From contig CAWEQW010000002.1 of the NCBI GenBank assembly GCA_963811365.1, positions 372,001 through 436,000 of the forward strand: DNA of 64,000 nucleotides, given 5' to 3'. Below, piece by piece: positions 50,667 through 59,151 of the stretch (the stretch's first letter is position 1; each line of letters begins with the position of its first letter). Both the position numbers and the translations under genes were made by a program. The stretch comes from CAWEQW01 sp963811365. Its GTDB lineage: Bacteria > Actinomycetota > Actinomycetes > Propionibacteriales > Nocardioidaceae. The notes under the pieces are model-generated. The model searched no databases, was not told the origin of the DNA, and saw only the letters and a program-made list of their open reading frames with translations.

Positions 50667-50703
50667 ACGGGCGCTGCGCCGGCGGGCTGGCACACTGGTC
50701 CGC

Positions 50704-51291
50704 GTGCGGACGACGCGGCTGGAGGCCTTCAGCGACGGTGTGCTGGCCATCATCATCACGATCATGGTCCTCGAGCTGCGCGCGCCGGAGGAGCCCACCT
50801 TCCACGCCCTCACCGGCTCGGCGACCAGCTTCCTGACGTACCTGCTGAGCTTCGTCTACATCGGGATCTACTGGGCCAACCACCACCACATGTTCCACGT
50901 CGTGCAGCACGTCACCGGCACCGTGCTGTGGGCCAACCTGCACCTGCTGTTCTGGCTCTCGCTCTTCCCGTTCACGACCGGCTGGGTCGACCAGACGTGG
51001 CCGGCGCGGACGCCGCTCGTCGTCTACGGTTGCGGGCTGCTGGGCGCCGGCGTCGCCTACTACGTGCTGCAGCTGGCGATCTTCGCCAGTCCGAGCGGTG
51101 CCCGCCTCCGCGCTGCGCTCGGACGCGACTTCAAGGGCAAGAGCTCGCCGCTGATCTACCTCGCAGGCATCCTCCTGGCGTTCGTCAACCCGTGGGCCTC
51201 GGTCGCCTGCTACGTCGCCGTCGCGGTGATGTGGCTGGTCCCGGACCGGCGCGTCGAGCGGTTCCTGGCCGCCGACGGGGAGACCGCGTGA
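50704..51291 (+). CDS. TMEM175-family (DUF1211) membrane protein
   Basis: The 195-residue protein has six hydrophobic segments. The first contains RLEAFSDGVLAIIITIMVLEL, the FSDG signature of TMEM175 potassium channels. The second contains FLTYLLSFVYIGIYWANHHHMFH, and the third contains LLFWLSLFPFTTGW. Bacterial members are one-repeat proteins that form tetrameric potassium-permeable pores. The start is GTG 50704. Its stop overlaps the start of the next small gene (GTGA). Confidence 0.9.
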   Translation: MRTTRLEAFSDGVLAIIITIMVLELRAPEEPTFHALTGSATSFLTYLLSFVYIGIYWANHHHMFHVVQHVTGTVLWANLHLLFWLSLFPFTTGWVDQTWPARTPLVVYGCGLLGAGVAYYVLQLAIFASPSGARLRAALGRDFKGKSSPLIYLAGILLAFVNPWASVACYVAVAVMWLVPDRRVERFLAADGETA

Positions 51292-51521
51292 GCCCGGACC
51301 GGGTCGAGATGCACGACGGCGAGGAGTACGTCGTGCGCGCCGTGACGGGCTCGGCGGCCACCAAGCCCTACCGCTGCCCGGGCTGCGACCAGCTGATCCG
51401 GCCGGCCACGCCGCACATCGTGGCGTGGCCCGTGGTGCCGTCGATGTTCGCCGCCACCGGGCTCGACGAGCGGCGGCACTGGCACTCCGGCTGCTGGCGG
51501 GCCCGCGACCGGCGCAGGTGA
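51288..51521 (+). CDS. Small zinc-ribbon-like protein
   Basis: GTG 51288 overlaps the channel gene stop (GTGA) and gives 77 residues. CPGCDQLI at about residue 31 and HWHSGCW at about 67 could form a four-ligand zinc site. The middle part, PHIVAWPVVPSMF, is hydrophobic. Proteins of this kind are annotated in streptomycetes only as hypothetical or, without good reason, ATP/GTP-binding. The coupling to TMEM175 and the following hydrolase suggests one transcript. Function unknown. Confidence 0.72.
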   Translation: MSPDRVEMHDGEEYVVRAVTGSAATKPYRCPGCDQLIRPATPHIVAWPVVPSMFAATGLDERRHWHSGCWRARDRRR

Positions 51522-51542
51522 GCGGTGCGGGACAATGGACCC

Positions 51543-52322
51543 GTGCCGACGATCCGCGCGAACTCCGTCCTGCCCGCCCGGCGCGAGCCGATCACCCTGC
51601 ACACCGCAGACGGGCTCGCTCTCGTGGGCGAGCTCGCCCTGCCGCCCGACCGCGACCCGGTGGCCACGCTGGTCTGCCTGCACCCGCTGCCGACGCACGG
51701 CGGGATGATGGACAGCCACGTCTTCCGGAAGGCGGCGTTCCGGCTCCCTGCCCTGGCCGGCCTGGCGGTGCTCCGCTTCAACACCCGCGGCACGTCCAGC
51801 GTCCAGGGCACCAGCGAGGGCACCTTCGACAGCGGCGAGGCGGAGGCGTACGACGTGGCCGCGGCGATCGAGTACGCGGAGTTCCACGACCTGCCGCACG
51901 TCTGGCTCGTCGGCTGGTCCTTCGGCACCGACCTCACGCTCATGCACGGTCACGACCCGGGCGTCGACGGGGCGATCCTGCTGTCGCCGCCCCTGCGGTT
52001 CTCCGAGGCCGATCACCTTCAGGTGTGGGCCGAGTCCGGCAAGCCGCTCACCGCGCTGGTGCCCGAGCTCGACGACTACCTGCAGCTCCCCGAGGCCGAG
52101 CAGCGGTTCGGGGTCGTCCCCCAGGTCGAGGTCGTCGGCGTCGAGGGCGCGAAGCACCTGTGGGTCGGGGACGCGGAGACGGTGCTCGACATGGTCGTCG
52201 AGCGGGTCGCCCCGGAGGTCGCGGTACCCCTGCCCCGAGAGTGGGACGGGCCGATGGAGACCGCCGACACCTCGGCGTACGCCGACCGGACGACCGCGGT
52301 GGTCAAGGACGACCCACGCTGA
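51543..52322 (+). CDS. Alpha/beta hydrolase
   Basis: I prefer GTG 51543 (VPTIRANSVLPARREPITL, 259 residues); GTG 51525 would add six. The fold is visible as VATLVCLHPLPTHGGMMDSHVF (oxyanion loop), VLRFNTRGTSSVQGTSEG, and the nucleophile elbow VGWSFGTDL with Ser of GxSxG. DGAILLSPPL is the next strand, and the His is in EGAKHLW. The text resembles the KANL3/Tex30 and dienelactone hydrolase-like group of small serine hydrolases. Substrate unknown. It lies 21 bp after the zinc-ribbon gene. Confidence 0.88.
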   Translation: MPTIRANSVLPARREPITLHTADGLALVGELALPPDRDPVATLVCLHPLPTHGGMMDSHVFRKAAFRLPALAGLAVLRFNTRGTSSVQGTSEGTFDSGEAEAYDVAAAIEYAEFHDLPHVWLVGWSFGTDLTLMHGHDPGVDGAILLSPPLRFSEADHLQVWAESGKPLTALVPELDDYLQLPEAEQRFGVVPQVEVVGVEGAKHLWVGDAETVLDMVVERVAPEVAVPLPREWDGPMETADTSAYADRTTAVVKDDPR

Positions 52323-52326
52323 GCTG

Positions 52327-53514
52327 CTACTGCTCCTCCTGCCGGGGCAGGAACACCTCCCGCAGCAGCAGCTGCACGGCCGCGGCGGTGGGGATGGCCA
52401 GCAGTGCGCCGATGACGCCCAGCAGGCTGGCGCCGATCAGCGCCGCGATGACGATCACCGACCCGGGGATGTCCACGGAGCGCGACATCACGCGCGGGTA
52501 GATCACGTAGTTCTCGAACTGCTGGTAGACGATGTAGAAGATCAGGCAGAACAGGCCGATCCGCGGGTCCTCGGCGAAGCCGATGGCGGTGACGATGAGC
52601 GCGCCCAGCGTCGCGCCGATCATCGGGATCACGTCGAGCAGCGTCACCACGGCGGCCAGGGCGACGGCGTACTGGGCCAGGCCGACCACGAGCAGGAAGA
52701 TCAGCGAGCTGATCCCGGCGCACATCGCGACCACGAACGCCCCGGAGACGTAGGAGCCCACGTTCTCGAGGATCGCGTCGCCGAGGTGGGTCACCCGCTC
52801 CCGGCGGCTCGCCGGCGCCAGCCGGTAGACGAACCGCTTCATGCTCGGCAGCGACGCGAGGAAGTACAGCGTCAGCACGACCACCACGAAGGTGTTGGTG
52901 ACCGCGGACAGCACCGCGAGTCCGATGCCGAGCACGCCGCCGAACACCTTGTTGCCGAGCCGGGCGTTCTCGATGGTGTTCTGCAGCCGGTCGATGAGGT
53001 GGTACTTGCGGTCCCAGCCGCGGATCGTGTTGTTGTGCTGGATCTGGTGGAACCATTGCGGGACCTGGTCGACGAGCGCGGTGACCTGGTCGGAGATGAC
53101 CGGGACGAGCGCCACGAGGAACAGCCCGATGGCGGCGAGCACCCCGACGGTGACCAGCAGCACCGCCCAGGGCCTGCGGACGCCACGGCGGATGAAGAAC
53201 TCCACGGACGGGTTGAGACCGACGGCGAGGAAGCAGGCGACCAGGATCAGGATCAGCACGCCGCTGATCGACAGGATCCGCTGGCCGATCCAGAACGCCA
53301 GCAGTGCCCCGGCGGCGCCGAGGAAGCCGGTGAAGAACGGCGACCGGGTGGGGAGCGGGCGACCGCGCAGACCGTAGGAGTGCGGTGCATCCGGCTCCGG
53401 TACGGCGTCGCGCAGGAACTCCTCGGACTCGGCCTCCGCCACCAGCCGCTCGTGGTGCGGATCGGCCTCCTCCTCGGAGCGTCCGTCGTCGGGCGACGAG
53501 CTGCCTCGCGTCAT
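52327..53514 (-). CDS. AI-2E family (PerM-like) transporter
   Basis: The 395-residue membrane protein has an acidic cytoplasmic N-terminus of about 60 residues. Paired helices follow (FLGAAGALLAFWIGQRIL, GVLILILVACFLAVGLNPSVEFFIRRGVRR), then a periplasmic helical region and a C-terminal bundle with VVVVLTLYFLASLPSMKR, LDVIPMIGATLGALIVTA and QQFENYVIYPRVMSRSVDIPG. The motifs GLNPSVEFFIRRG and PRVMSRSVD.P are typical. Despite the name, most members do not export AI-2; sodium/proton exchange has been proposed for some. It overlaps the coiled-coil gene by ATGA, so both are made together. Confidence 0.92.
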   Translation of the reverse strand: MTRGSSSPDDGRSEEEADPHHERLVAEAESEEFLRDAVPEPDAPHSYGLRGRPLPTRSPFFTGFLGAAGALLAFWIGQRILSISGVLILILVACFLAVGLNPSVEFFIRRGVRRPWAVLLVTVGVLAAIGLFLVALVPVISDQVTALVDQVPQWFHQIQHNNTIRGWDRKYHLIDRLQNTIENARLGNKVFGGVLGIGLAVLSAVTNTFVVVVLTLYFLASLPSMKRFVYRLAPASRRERVTHLGDAILENVGSYVSGAFVVAMCAGISSLIFLLVVGLAQYAVALAAVVTLLDVIPMIGATLGALIVTAIGFAEDPRIGLFCLIFYIVYQQFENYVIYPRVMSRSVDIPGSVIVIAALIGASLLGVIGALLAIPTAAAVQLLLREVFLPRQEEQ

Positions 53515-54677
53515 CGCTTCCCCGCGGCGTCCGCGGCGTCCGGCTGCGGGTCGGACGCCTGCGCGGTCACGGCCGGGTCGGCGCTCTCGCCGCCGAACCC
53601 GGCGACCACGTCGCGCAGGGCCCCGAGCTGCGCCACGATCGCGTCGCGCCGCTTCTGCAGCCGGTCGACCTCCGCCTGCAGGGCGGCGAGCTCGCGCTCG
53701 GCGTCGGCGTGCCCGGCGGAGACGAAGCTCTGCGCCTGGGTCTGCGCGGAGGAGACGATCTGCTCGGCCTCCCGGCGGGCGTGCGCGAGCAACCGGTCGG
53801 ACTCCTCCTGGGCCTGCTGGCGGTGCTGGGCGGCCTGGTTGACCGCGTCACGGGCACGCTGCTCGGCGGCGTTGGCGCGCTCCTCGGCCTCCTGGACCAG
53901 CTTGGCGGTCTCGGCGGTCGCGTTGCTGTGGTGCTCGGCCGCCTCGCGGGTCAGCCGCTCCTTCTCGACGGCCAGCGTCCGACGGGCCTCCTGGACCTCG
54001 CGCTCCGCGGCCGCCTTGGCCTGCTCGGCCTCCCGGCGGGCGCCGGTGCGCAGGGCGTTGGTCTCCTGCTCGGCGGCGAGCCGGAGCTGCTCGGCCTGCC
54101 GGCGGGTGGAGCCGAGCAGGTCCTCGGTGTCGGCGTGCGCGGTGGCCCGCTCCTGCTCCACCTGGGCCAGGGTCCGGGCGCGGGTCTCGTCGAGCTCCTT
54201 GAGCTGGACGATCCGCATGTCCTCGGCGTCCCGGCCGGCCTGCGCACGCAGCGAGTCGGCGTCGCGGTTGGCGCGCCGACGGATCTCCTCGCCCTGGGCG
54301 CGCGCCTGGGTGAGCACGTCGTCGGCCTGCTCCTCCGCGAGCCGCAGCATCTCGCTTGCCCGGCCGCCGAGACCGGCGTACGTCGGGTTCTGCTGCTCGC
54401 CGATCTGCTCCTCGAGGTGTCCCACCTTCTTCTCGAGGTTGCCGACCTTGCGGCCGGCCTCGTCGAGCCGCGCGGCCAGCGTCGCCTTCTCGCTGGTCAG
54501 CGAGGCGAGCTGCTTCTCGACGGCGGCCGGGTCGTAGCCGCGTCGGACCACCGGGAAGCCGGGGCGGGCCGGGACGGCCTGCGCGGGCTTGGCCGCGGGC
54601 AGCACAGTGGTCTCGTCGTCGGCGGTGCTCCGCGGCGGTTGGTTCTCGAAGATAGACAGGCCAGGACGCTCGGTCAT
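53511..54677 (-). CDS. Long coiled-coil protein (DivIVA/Scy-like)
   Basis: The 388-residue soluble protein has a Pro-rich N-terminus. A DivIVA-like segment (FPVVRRGYDPAAVEKQLASLTSEKATLAARL, about 42-75) follows, then almost 280 residues of charged coiled coil rich in Ala, Glu, Gln and Arg with heptad character (EEQADDVLTQARAQGEEIRRRANRDAD). Streptomyces Scy and related proteins organise polar growth and cytoskeleton. The start of the permease gene overlaps its stop, hinting at a scaffold that places the permease. Start ATG 54677. Confidence 0.82.
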   Translation of the reverse strand: MTERPGLSIFENQPPRSTADDETTVLPAAKPAQAVPARPGFPVVRRGYDPAAVEKQLASLTSEKATLAARLDEAGRKVGNLEKKVGHLEEQIGEQQNPTYAGLGGRASEMLRLAEEQADDVLTQARAQGEEIRRRANRDADSLRAQAGRDAEDMRIVQLKELDETRARTLAQVEQERATAHADTEDLLGSTRRQAEQLRLAAEQETNALRTGARREAEQAKAAAEREVQEARRTLAVEKERLTREAAEHHSNATAETAKLVQEAEERANAAEQRARDAVNQAAQHRQQAQEESDRLLAHARREAEQIVSSAQTQAQSFVSAGHADAERELAALQAEVDRLQKRRDAIVAQLGALRDVVAGFGGESADPAVTAQASDPQPDAADAAGKR

Positions 54678-54804
54678 GCGCTTCCCTCGTTTCGGTTCTC
54701 GCTAGGCCACCAGTCTCCCTGATGGAGGAAGGTAAACACGACAGGCACCCCCGTGGCGACGTGCGCGGCGGGCGAGATTTCGCCGTCGGGCCGGACCGGG
54801 GGCC

Positions 54805-56142
54805 TCAGATGCCGCGGAACCGGTTGATCGCCGACAGGTGGCGCGCGCGCATCTCCTCGTCCCGGACGCCGAGGCCGGGCCCGGGCGCCAGGCAGAGCAC
54901 GCCGACCTTGCCCTGGTGCAGGTTGCGGTGCACGTCGTAGGCCGCCTGGCCCACGTCGTCCAGCGCGTAGGTCCGCGACAGGGTCGGGTGGACCTGGCCC
55001 TTGCGGACCAGCCGGTTGGCCTCCCACGCCTCGCGGTAGTTCGCGAAGTGCGAGCCGATGATCCGCTTGAGGTTCATCCACAGATAGCGGTTGTCGTACT
55101 CGTGCAGGTAGCCGGTGGTCGAGGCGCAGGTCACGATCGTGCCGCCCTTGCGCGCGGCGTACACAGAGGCGCCGAAGGTCTCGCGCCCCGGGTGCTCGAA
55201 GACGATGTCGACGTCCTCGCCGCCGGTGAGCTCGCGGATCCGGGCACCGAGGCGCCGCCACTCCCGCGGGTCCTGGTTGTGCTCGTCCTTCCAGAACCGG
55301 AAGCCCTCCGCGGAGCGGTTGATGATCAGCTCGGCGCCCATCCGGCCGCAGATCTCGGCCTTGTCGTCGCTGGACACCACGCAGACCGGCGTCGCGCCCC
55401 CGTTCAGCGCGAGCTGGGTCGCGTAGCCGCCGAGCCCCCCGCTGGCGCCCCAGATCAGCACGTTGTCGCCCTGCTTCATGCCGGCGCCGTTGCGGCTGAC
55501 CAGCTGGCGGTACGCCGTGGAGTTCACCAGCCCGGGGCTGGCAGCCTCCTCCCAGGTGAGGTGCTCGGCCTTCGGCATCAGCTGGTTGGACTTCACCAGC
55601 GCGACCTCCGCGAGGCCCCCGAAGTTGGTCTCGAAGCCCCAGATCCTCTGCTCCGGGTCGAGCATCGTGTCGTTGTGCCCGTCCGGGCTCTCGAGCTCCA
55701 CCGACAGGCAGTGCGCGACCACCTCGTCCCCCGGTTGCCACGTGTGCACGCCCGGACCGGTGCGCAGCACGACGCCGGCGAGGTCCGAGCCGACGACGTG
55801 GTACGGCAGGTCGTGCCGCTTGGCGAGCGGCGAGATCCGCCCGTAGCGCTCCAGGAACGTGAACGTCGACACCGGCTCGAAGATCGAGGTCCACACGGTG
55901 TTGTAGTTGATCGCGCTCGCCATCACCGCGACGTAGGCCTCGCCCGGACCGAGCTCCGGGAGCGCGACCTCCTCGACGTGCAGCGCCTTGCGGGGGTCCT
56001 TGTCACGCGTGCTCAGGCCCTCGAACATGGCCGTCTCGTCCTTGTGCACGGTGACGGCGCGGTAGGACGTCGGGAGCTCGAGGGCGGCGTAGTCGGCGGA
56101 GGTGGTGTCACCGGCGAGGATGGCGTCGAGGATCTGCTGCAC
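54805..56142 (-). CDS. ccrA: Crotonyl-CoA carboxylase/reductase
   Basis: Ccr reductively carboxylates crotonyl-CoA to (2S)-ethylmalonyl-CoA with NADPH, the key step of the ethylmalonyl-CoA pathway. It is 445 residues from GTG 56142. The N-terminal extension YRAVTVHKDETAMFEGLSTRDKDPRKALHVEEV distinguishes Ccr from plain enoyl-CoA reductases. SAINYNTVWTSIFEPV has the CO2-binding Asn, and the GFETNFGGLAEVA loop supplies the Phe-Glu pair. The nucleotide-binding IWGASGGLGGYATQLAL follows, and IIGSHFANYREAWEAN contains the His. The gene has its own promoter region. Confidence 0.95.
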   Translation of the reverse strand: MQQILDAILAGDTTSADYAALELPTSYRAVTVHKDETAMFEGLSTRDKDPRKALHVEEVALPELGPGEAYVAVMASAINYNTVWTSIFEPVSTFTFLERYGRISPLAKRHDLPYHVVGSDLAGVVLRTGPGVHTWQPGDEVVAHCLSVELESPDGHNDTMLDPEQRIWGFETNFGGLAEVALVKSNQLMPKAEHLTWEEAASPGLVNSTAYRQLVSRNGAGMKQGDNVLIWGASGGLGGYATQLALNGGATPVCVVSSDDKAEICGRMGAELIINRSAEGFRFWKDEHNQDPREWRRLGARIRELTGGEDVDIVFEHPGRETFGASVYAARKGGTIVTCASTTGYLHEYDNRYLWMNLKRIIGSHFANYREAWEANRLVRKGQVHPTLSRTYALDDVGQAAYDVHRNLHQGKVGVLCLAPGPGLGVRDEEMRARHLSAINRFRGI

Positions 56143-56273
56143 GGAAGCTCCCTGGTCTGCACGAGTCGGCGCCGGGCCCGCCTGCGCGCGACCCGGGACC
56201 GCTCGAATCTACCCAGCGGTAACCGTCCGTGTCAGCGTTCTGTGACCTATCTGGCTCCGCCTATCCTGGATCT

Positions 56274-57029
56274 GTGCGGGTGGACCTCAACAGCGACGTG
56301 GGCGAGTCGTTCGGGCGCTGGGAGCTCGGCGACGACGCCGCGGTGCTCGACCTGGTGACGAGCGCGAACGTCGCCTGCGGCTACCACGCCGGCGACCCGA
56401 CCACGCTGCGCCGGACCTGCGCGCTGGCGGCCGAGCGCGGGGTGGTGGTCGGTGCGCAGGTCTCCTACAACGACCTCGCCGGCTTCGGGCGTCGGTTCAT
56501 CGACGTCGATCCCGTCGAGCTGGCCGACGACGTGCTCTACCAGATCGGCGCGCTCGAGGCGCTGGCCAAGGCCGCCGGGGTCCGGGTGCGCTACGTGAAG
56601 CCGCACGGTGCGCTCTACAACGCGGCGGTGCACCACGAGGCGCAGGCCCGGGCCGTCGTGGAGGCCGTCCGCGCGTACGACGCGGAGCTCGCCGTGCTGG
56701 GGCTGCCGGGCTCGGCGCTGCTCGCGCAGGCAGAGCGGGTCGGGCTGCGCGCGATCCGCGAGGCGTTCGCGGACCGGGCGTACACCCCGGACGGCTCGCT
56801 GGTCCCGCGTCGTGACGACGGCGCCCTTCTCGACGACCCCGACGCGGTCGCGCAGCGGGTGGTCTCGCTGGTCACCGAAGGACACGTGGAGGGGATCGAC
56901 GGGGGCCGGGTGCGCGTCGACGCCGAGTCCGTCTGCGTGCACGGCGACTCCCCGGGCGCGGTGGCGATGGCCCGGGCGGTGCGGACCCGGCTCGCCACCG
57001 CCGGGGTCGAGGTGGGGGCCTTCGCGTGA
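56274..57029 (+). CDS. pxpA: 5-oxoprolinase subunit PxpA (LamB/YcsF family)
   Basis: PxpA, with PxpB and PxpC, opens 5-oxoproline (pyroglutamate) to glutamate with ATP. GTG 56274 gives 251 residues. Signatures are VDLNSDVGESFGRWELGDDAAVLDLVTSANVACGYHAGDP at the N-terminus, VRYVKPHGALYNAA and EAFADRAYTPDGSLVPRR. The stop overlaps pxpB (GTGA), and pxpB overlaps pxpC (GTGA), so the three form one tightly coupled operon. It removes spontaneously formed 5-oxoproline or lets it serve as a nutrient. Confidence 0.95.
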   Translation: MRVDLNSDVGESFGRWELGDDAAVLDLVTSANVACGYHAGDPTTLRRTCALAAERGVVVGAQVSYNDLAGFGRRFIDVDPVELADDVLYQIGALEALAKAAGVRVRYVKPHGALYNAAVHHEAQARAVVEAVRAYDAELAVLGLPGSALLAQAERVGLRAIREAFADRAYTPDGSLVPRRDDGALLDDPDAVAQRVVSLVTEGHVEGIDGGRVRVDAESVCVHGDSPGAVAMARAVRTRLATAGVEVGAFA

Positions 57030-57658
57030 GCGCCCCGACGCTGCGGCCGTACGGCGACCGGGCGCTGCTCGCCGAGCTGGCCGGCGAGCGGGAGGTGCTC
57101 GGCTGGCTGGAGGCCGTGCGGGAGCGCGACGTCGCCGGGGTGGCGGACCTGGTCCCGGCGGCGCGCACGGTGCTGGTCGTGGCCGAGGACGGCGTGGACG
57201 TGGCGTCGCTGCGGACCGCCCTGGACGGTCTCGAGCCGCTCCCGGCGGCAGCCACGGCTCCGCCGACCGGCCCGGTCGTCGAGGTCCCGGTGCGCTACGA
57301 CGGGCCGGACCTCGCCGAGGTGGCCCGGCTGACCGGACTCCGCGAGGCGGACGTGGTCGCGACGCACACGAGCGCGACGTGGCGGGTCGCCTTCGGCGGC
57401 TTCGCGCCCGGCTTCGCCTACCTGGTCGGCGACGTCGCGCGGCTTCAGGTCCCGCGCCGGGACAGTGCCCGCGCCAGCGTGCCCGCCGGAGCGGTCGGCC
57501 TGGCGGGGGAGTACACCGGGGTCTACCCGCGACCGTCGCCGGGCGGGTGGCAGCTGATCGGCTCGACCGACCTGCCGGTGTGGGACGCCGACCGCGACCC
57601 TCCGGCGCTGCTGAGCCCCGGGGTCGTCGTCCGCTTCGTCGCCGAGCCCGCGCCGTGA
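57026..57658 (+). CDS. pxpB: 5-oxoprolinase subunit PxpB (allophanate hydrolase subunit 1 family)
   Basis: This 210-residue protein with the KipI/AHS1 fold starts at GTG 57026. Recognisable are LRPYGDRALLAEL at the N-terminus, VEVPVRYDGPDLAEVARLTGL, GFAPGFAYLVGD and YTGVYPRPSPGGWQLIGST. It forms a complex with PxpC that phosphorylates 5-oxoproline. Overlaps of 4 bp with both neighbours keep the stoichiometry. In Bacillus the homologues were first described as KipI/KipA regulators, so a regulatory side role is possible. Confidence 0.92.
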   Translation: MSAPTLRPYGDRALLAELAGEREVLGWLEAVRERDVAGVADLVPAARTVLVVAEDGVDVASLRTALDGLEPLPAAATAPPTGPVVEVPVRYDGPDLAEVARLTGLREADVVATHTSATWRVAFGGFAPGFAYLVGDVARLQVPRRDSARASVPAGAVGLAGEYTGVYPRPSPGGWQLIGSTDLPVWDADRDPPALLSPGVVVRFVAEPAP

Positions 57659-58575
57659 CCGCCAGGCTGGAGGTCCGCCGCACCGGGCCGCTCTGCCTGG
57701 TCGAGGACCTCGGCCGGGTGGGGGTCGCCGGTGTCGGCGTCGGCCGGTCCGGTGCGGCCGACCGGTCGGCGCTGCGGCTGGCCAACCGCACGCTCGCCAA
57801 CCCCGAGGGGGCCGCCGCGCTCGAGGTCACCCTCGGCGGCCTGGAGCTGGCGGTGCTCGAGGGTCCGGTGTGGCTGTGCGTCACGGGTGCGCCGGCGCCG
57901 GTCACCGTGGGCGGCCGCGCGGTCGGCTCCTTCGCGGTGACGTCCGCGCCCACCGGCTCCGTGGTCCGGGTCGGCGTCCCACCCCACGGGCTGCGCTCCT
58001 ACCTCGGCGTCCGTGGCGGCATCGCGGCCGCTCCGGTGCTCGGCTCGCGCAGCCATGACGTGATGGCCGGGCTGGGACCGCCGCCGCTGCGCCCCGGGGA
58101 CGTGCTCGGCGTCGGCTCCGCGCCGGAGGGCTGGCCGCACGTCGACCACGTGCCGCCGTCGCCGGCGGAGGAGGAGGTCGTGCTCGCGGTGGTGCGCGGC
58201 CCGCGGGACGCCTGGGTGCGCGACGCCGAGGTCCTGGTGCGCACCGCGTGGACCGCGTCCGAGCGGAGCAACCGGGTCGGCATGCGGCTCGACGGCGGCC
58301 GGGTCGAGCACGCCGCCGAGGCGGGGCGGCTGCCGAGCGAGGGCGCGCACCGTGGCGCCGTGCAGGTGCCGCCCAGTGGCGAGCCCGTGCTGTTCCTCGC
58401 CGACCACCCGGTCACCGGCGGCTACCCGGTCGTGGGCGTCGTGGTGGACGCCGATGTGGACCGGGCGGCCCAGGTACGGCCGGGCCAGACGGTGCGGTTC
58501 ACCTGGACCGCACCCCCGTTCCCGCGTCCCGACGACGCGGTCAGTGGGGGTCCGCCGGCTCGACCAGCTCGATGA
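57655..58575 (+). CDS. pxpC: 5-oxoprolinase subunit PxpC (biotin-dependent carboxyltransferase/AHS2 family)
   Basis: The 306-residue protein starts at GTG 57655, overlapping pxpB. Typical stretches are GVAGVGVGRSGAADRSALRLANRTLANPEGAAALEVTLGG, YLGVRGGIAAAPVLGSRSHD, NRVGMRLDG and VHRGAVQVPPSGEPVLFLADHPVTGGYPV-like text. Together with PxpB it forms the ATP-using half of the oxoprolinase. Its last 35 bp overlap the 3-prime end of the convergent epimerase gene on the opposite strand. Confidence 0.92.
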   Translation: MTARLEVRRTGPLCLVEDLGRVGVAGVGVGRSGAADRSALRLANRTLANPEGAAALEVTLGGLELAVLEGPVWLCVTGAPAPVTVGGRAVGSFAVTSAPTGSVVRVGVPPHGLRSYLGVRGGIAAAPVLGSRSHDVMAGLGPPPLRPGDVLGVGSAPEGWPHVDHVPPSPAEEEVVLAVVRGPRDAWVRDAEVLVRTAWTASERSNRVGMRLDGGRVEHAAEAGRLPSEGAHRGAVQVPPSGEPVLFLADHPVTGGYPVVGVVVDADVDRAAQVRPGQTVRFTWTAPPFPRPDDAVSGGPPARPAR

Positions 58576-58990
58576 GCACGCCACCGGCGTCCTTGGGGTG
58601 CACGAAGTTGACCCGGGAGTCCGCGGTGCCGTGCCGCGGCTCGTCGTACAGCAGCCGGAGGCCGCGCTCGCGGAGCGCCGCGGAGACCGCCTCGACGTCG
58701 GTCACCCGGTAGGCGAGCTGCTGCAGCCCGGGCCCGGAGCGGTCGAGGAACTTCGCGATCGTCGACGTCTCGTCCAGCGGCGCGAGCAGCTGGATGCACG
58801 AGTCGGAGTCGCCCACCGCGACCATCGCCTCACGGACGCCCTGCTGCTCGTTGGTCTCCTCGTGCACCAGCCGCATGCCGAACGCGTCGCGGTAGAACGC
58901 GATCGCCGCGTCGAGGTCGGGGACCGCCACGCCGACGTGGTCGATGCACACGAACAGGGGCTCGGGGATCTGCAGGCTCATGACCGTCAT
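58541..58990 (-). CDS. mce: Methylmalonyl-CoA (ethylmalonyl-CoA) epimerase
   Basis: This 149-residue glyoxalase-fold (VOC) enzyme moves between the 2R and 2S forms of methylmalonyl- and ethylmalonyl-CoA. It is needed to connect Ccr, which makes the 2S form, with the mutase. FVCIDHVGVAVPDLDAAIAFYRDAFGM contains a metal His, IQLLAPLDETSTIAKFLDRSGPGLQQLAYRV is family-specific, and the second half ends VNFVHPKDAGGVLIELVEP. The start ATG 58990 has GGAGG 7 bp upstream; ATG 58981 is an alternative. It is divergent from the thiolase gene. Confidence 0.95.
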   Translation of the reverse strand: MTVMSLQIPEPLFVCIDHVGVAVPDLDAAIAFYRDAFGMRLVHEETNEQQGVREAMVAVGDSDSCIQLLAPLDETSTIAKFLDRSGPGLQQLAYRVTDVEAVSAALRERGLRLLYDEPRHGTADSRVNFVHPKDAGGVLIELVEPADPH

Positions 58991-59151
58991 TGTGGTCCTC
59001 CACTGCGCACCCGGGCCAGACGACGCGGTGATGTGACCTGTCCGACACCGGCATCCCTCGACCGACCCTCCCTCAGCCGCCGCCCGCTGGGTATCGTCGC
59101 GGGCATCGGCGGGCGCCGTCCGTCCGTCGACCGAACCCCGCTGGAGGCATC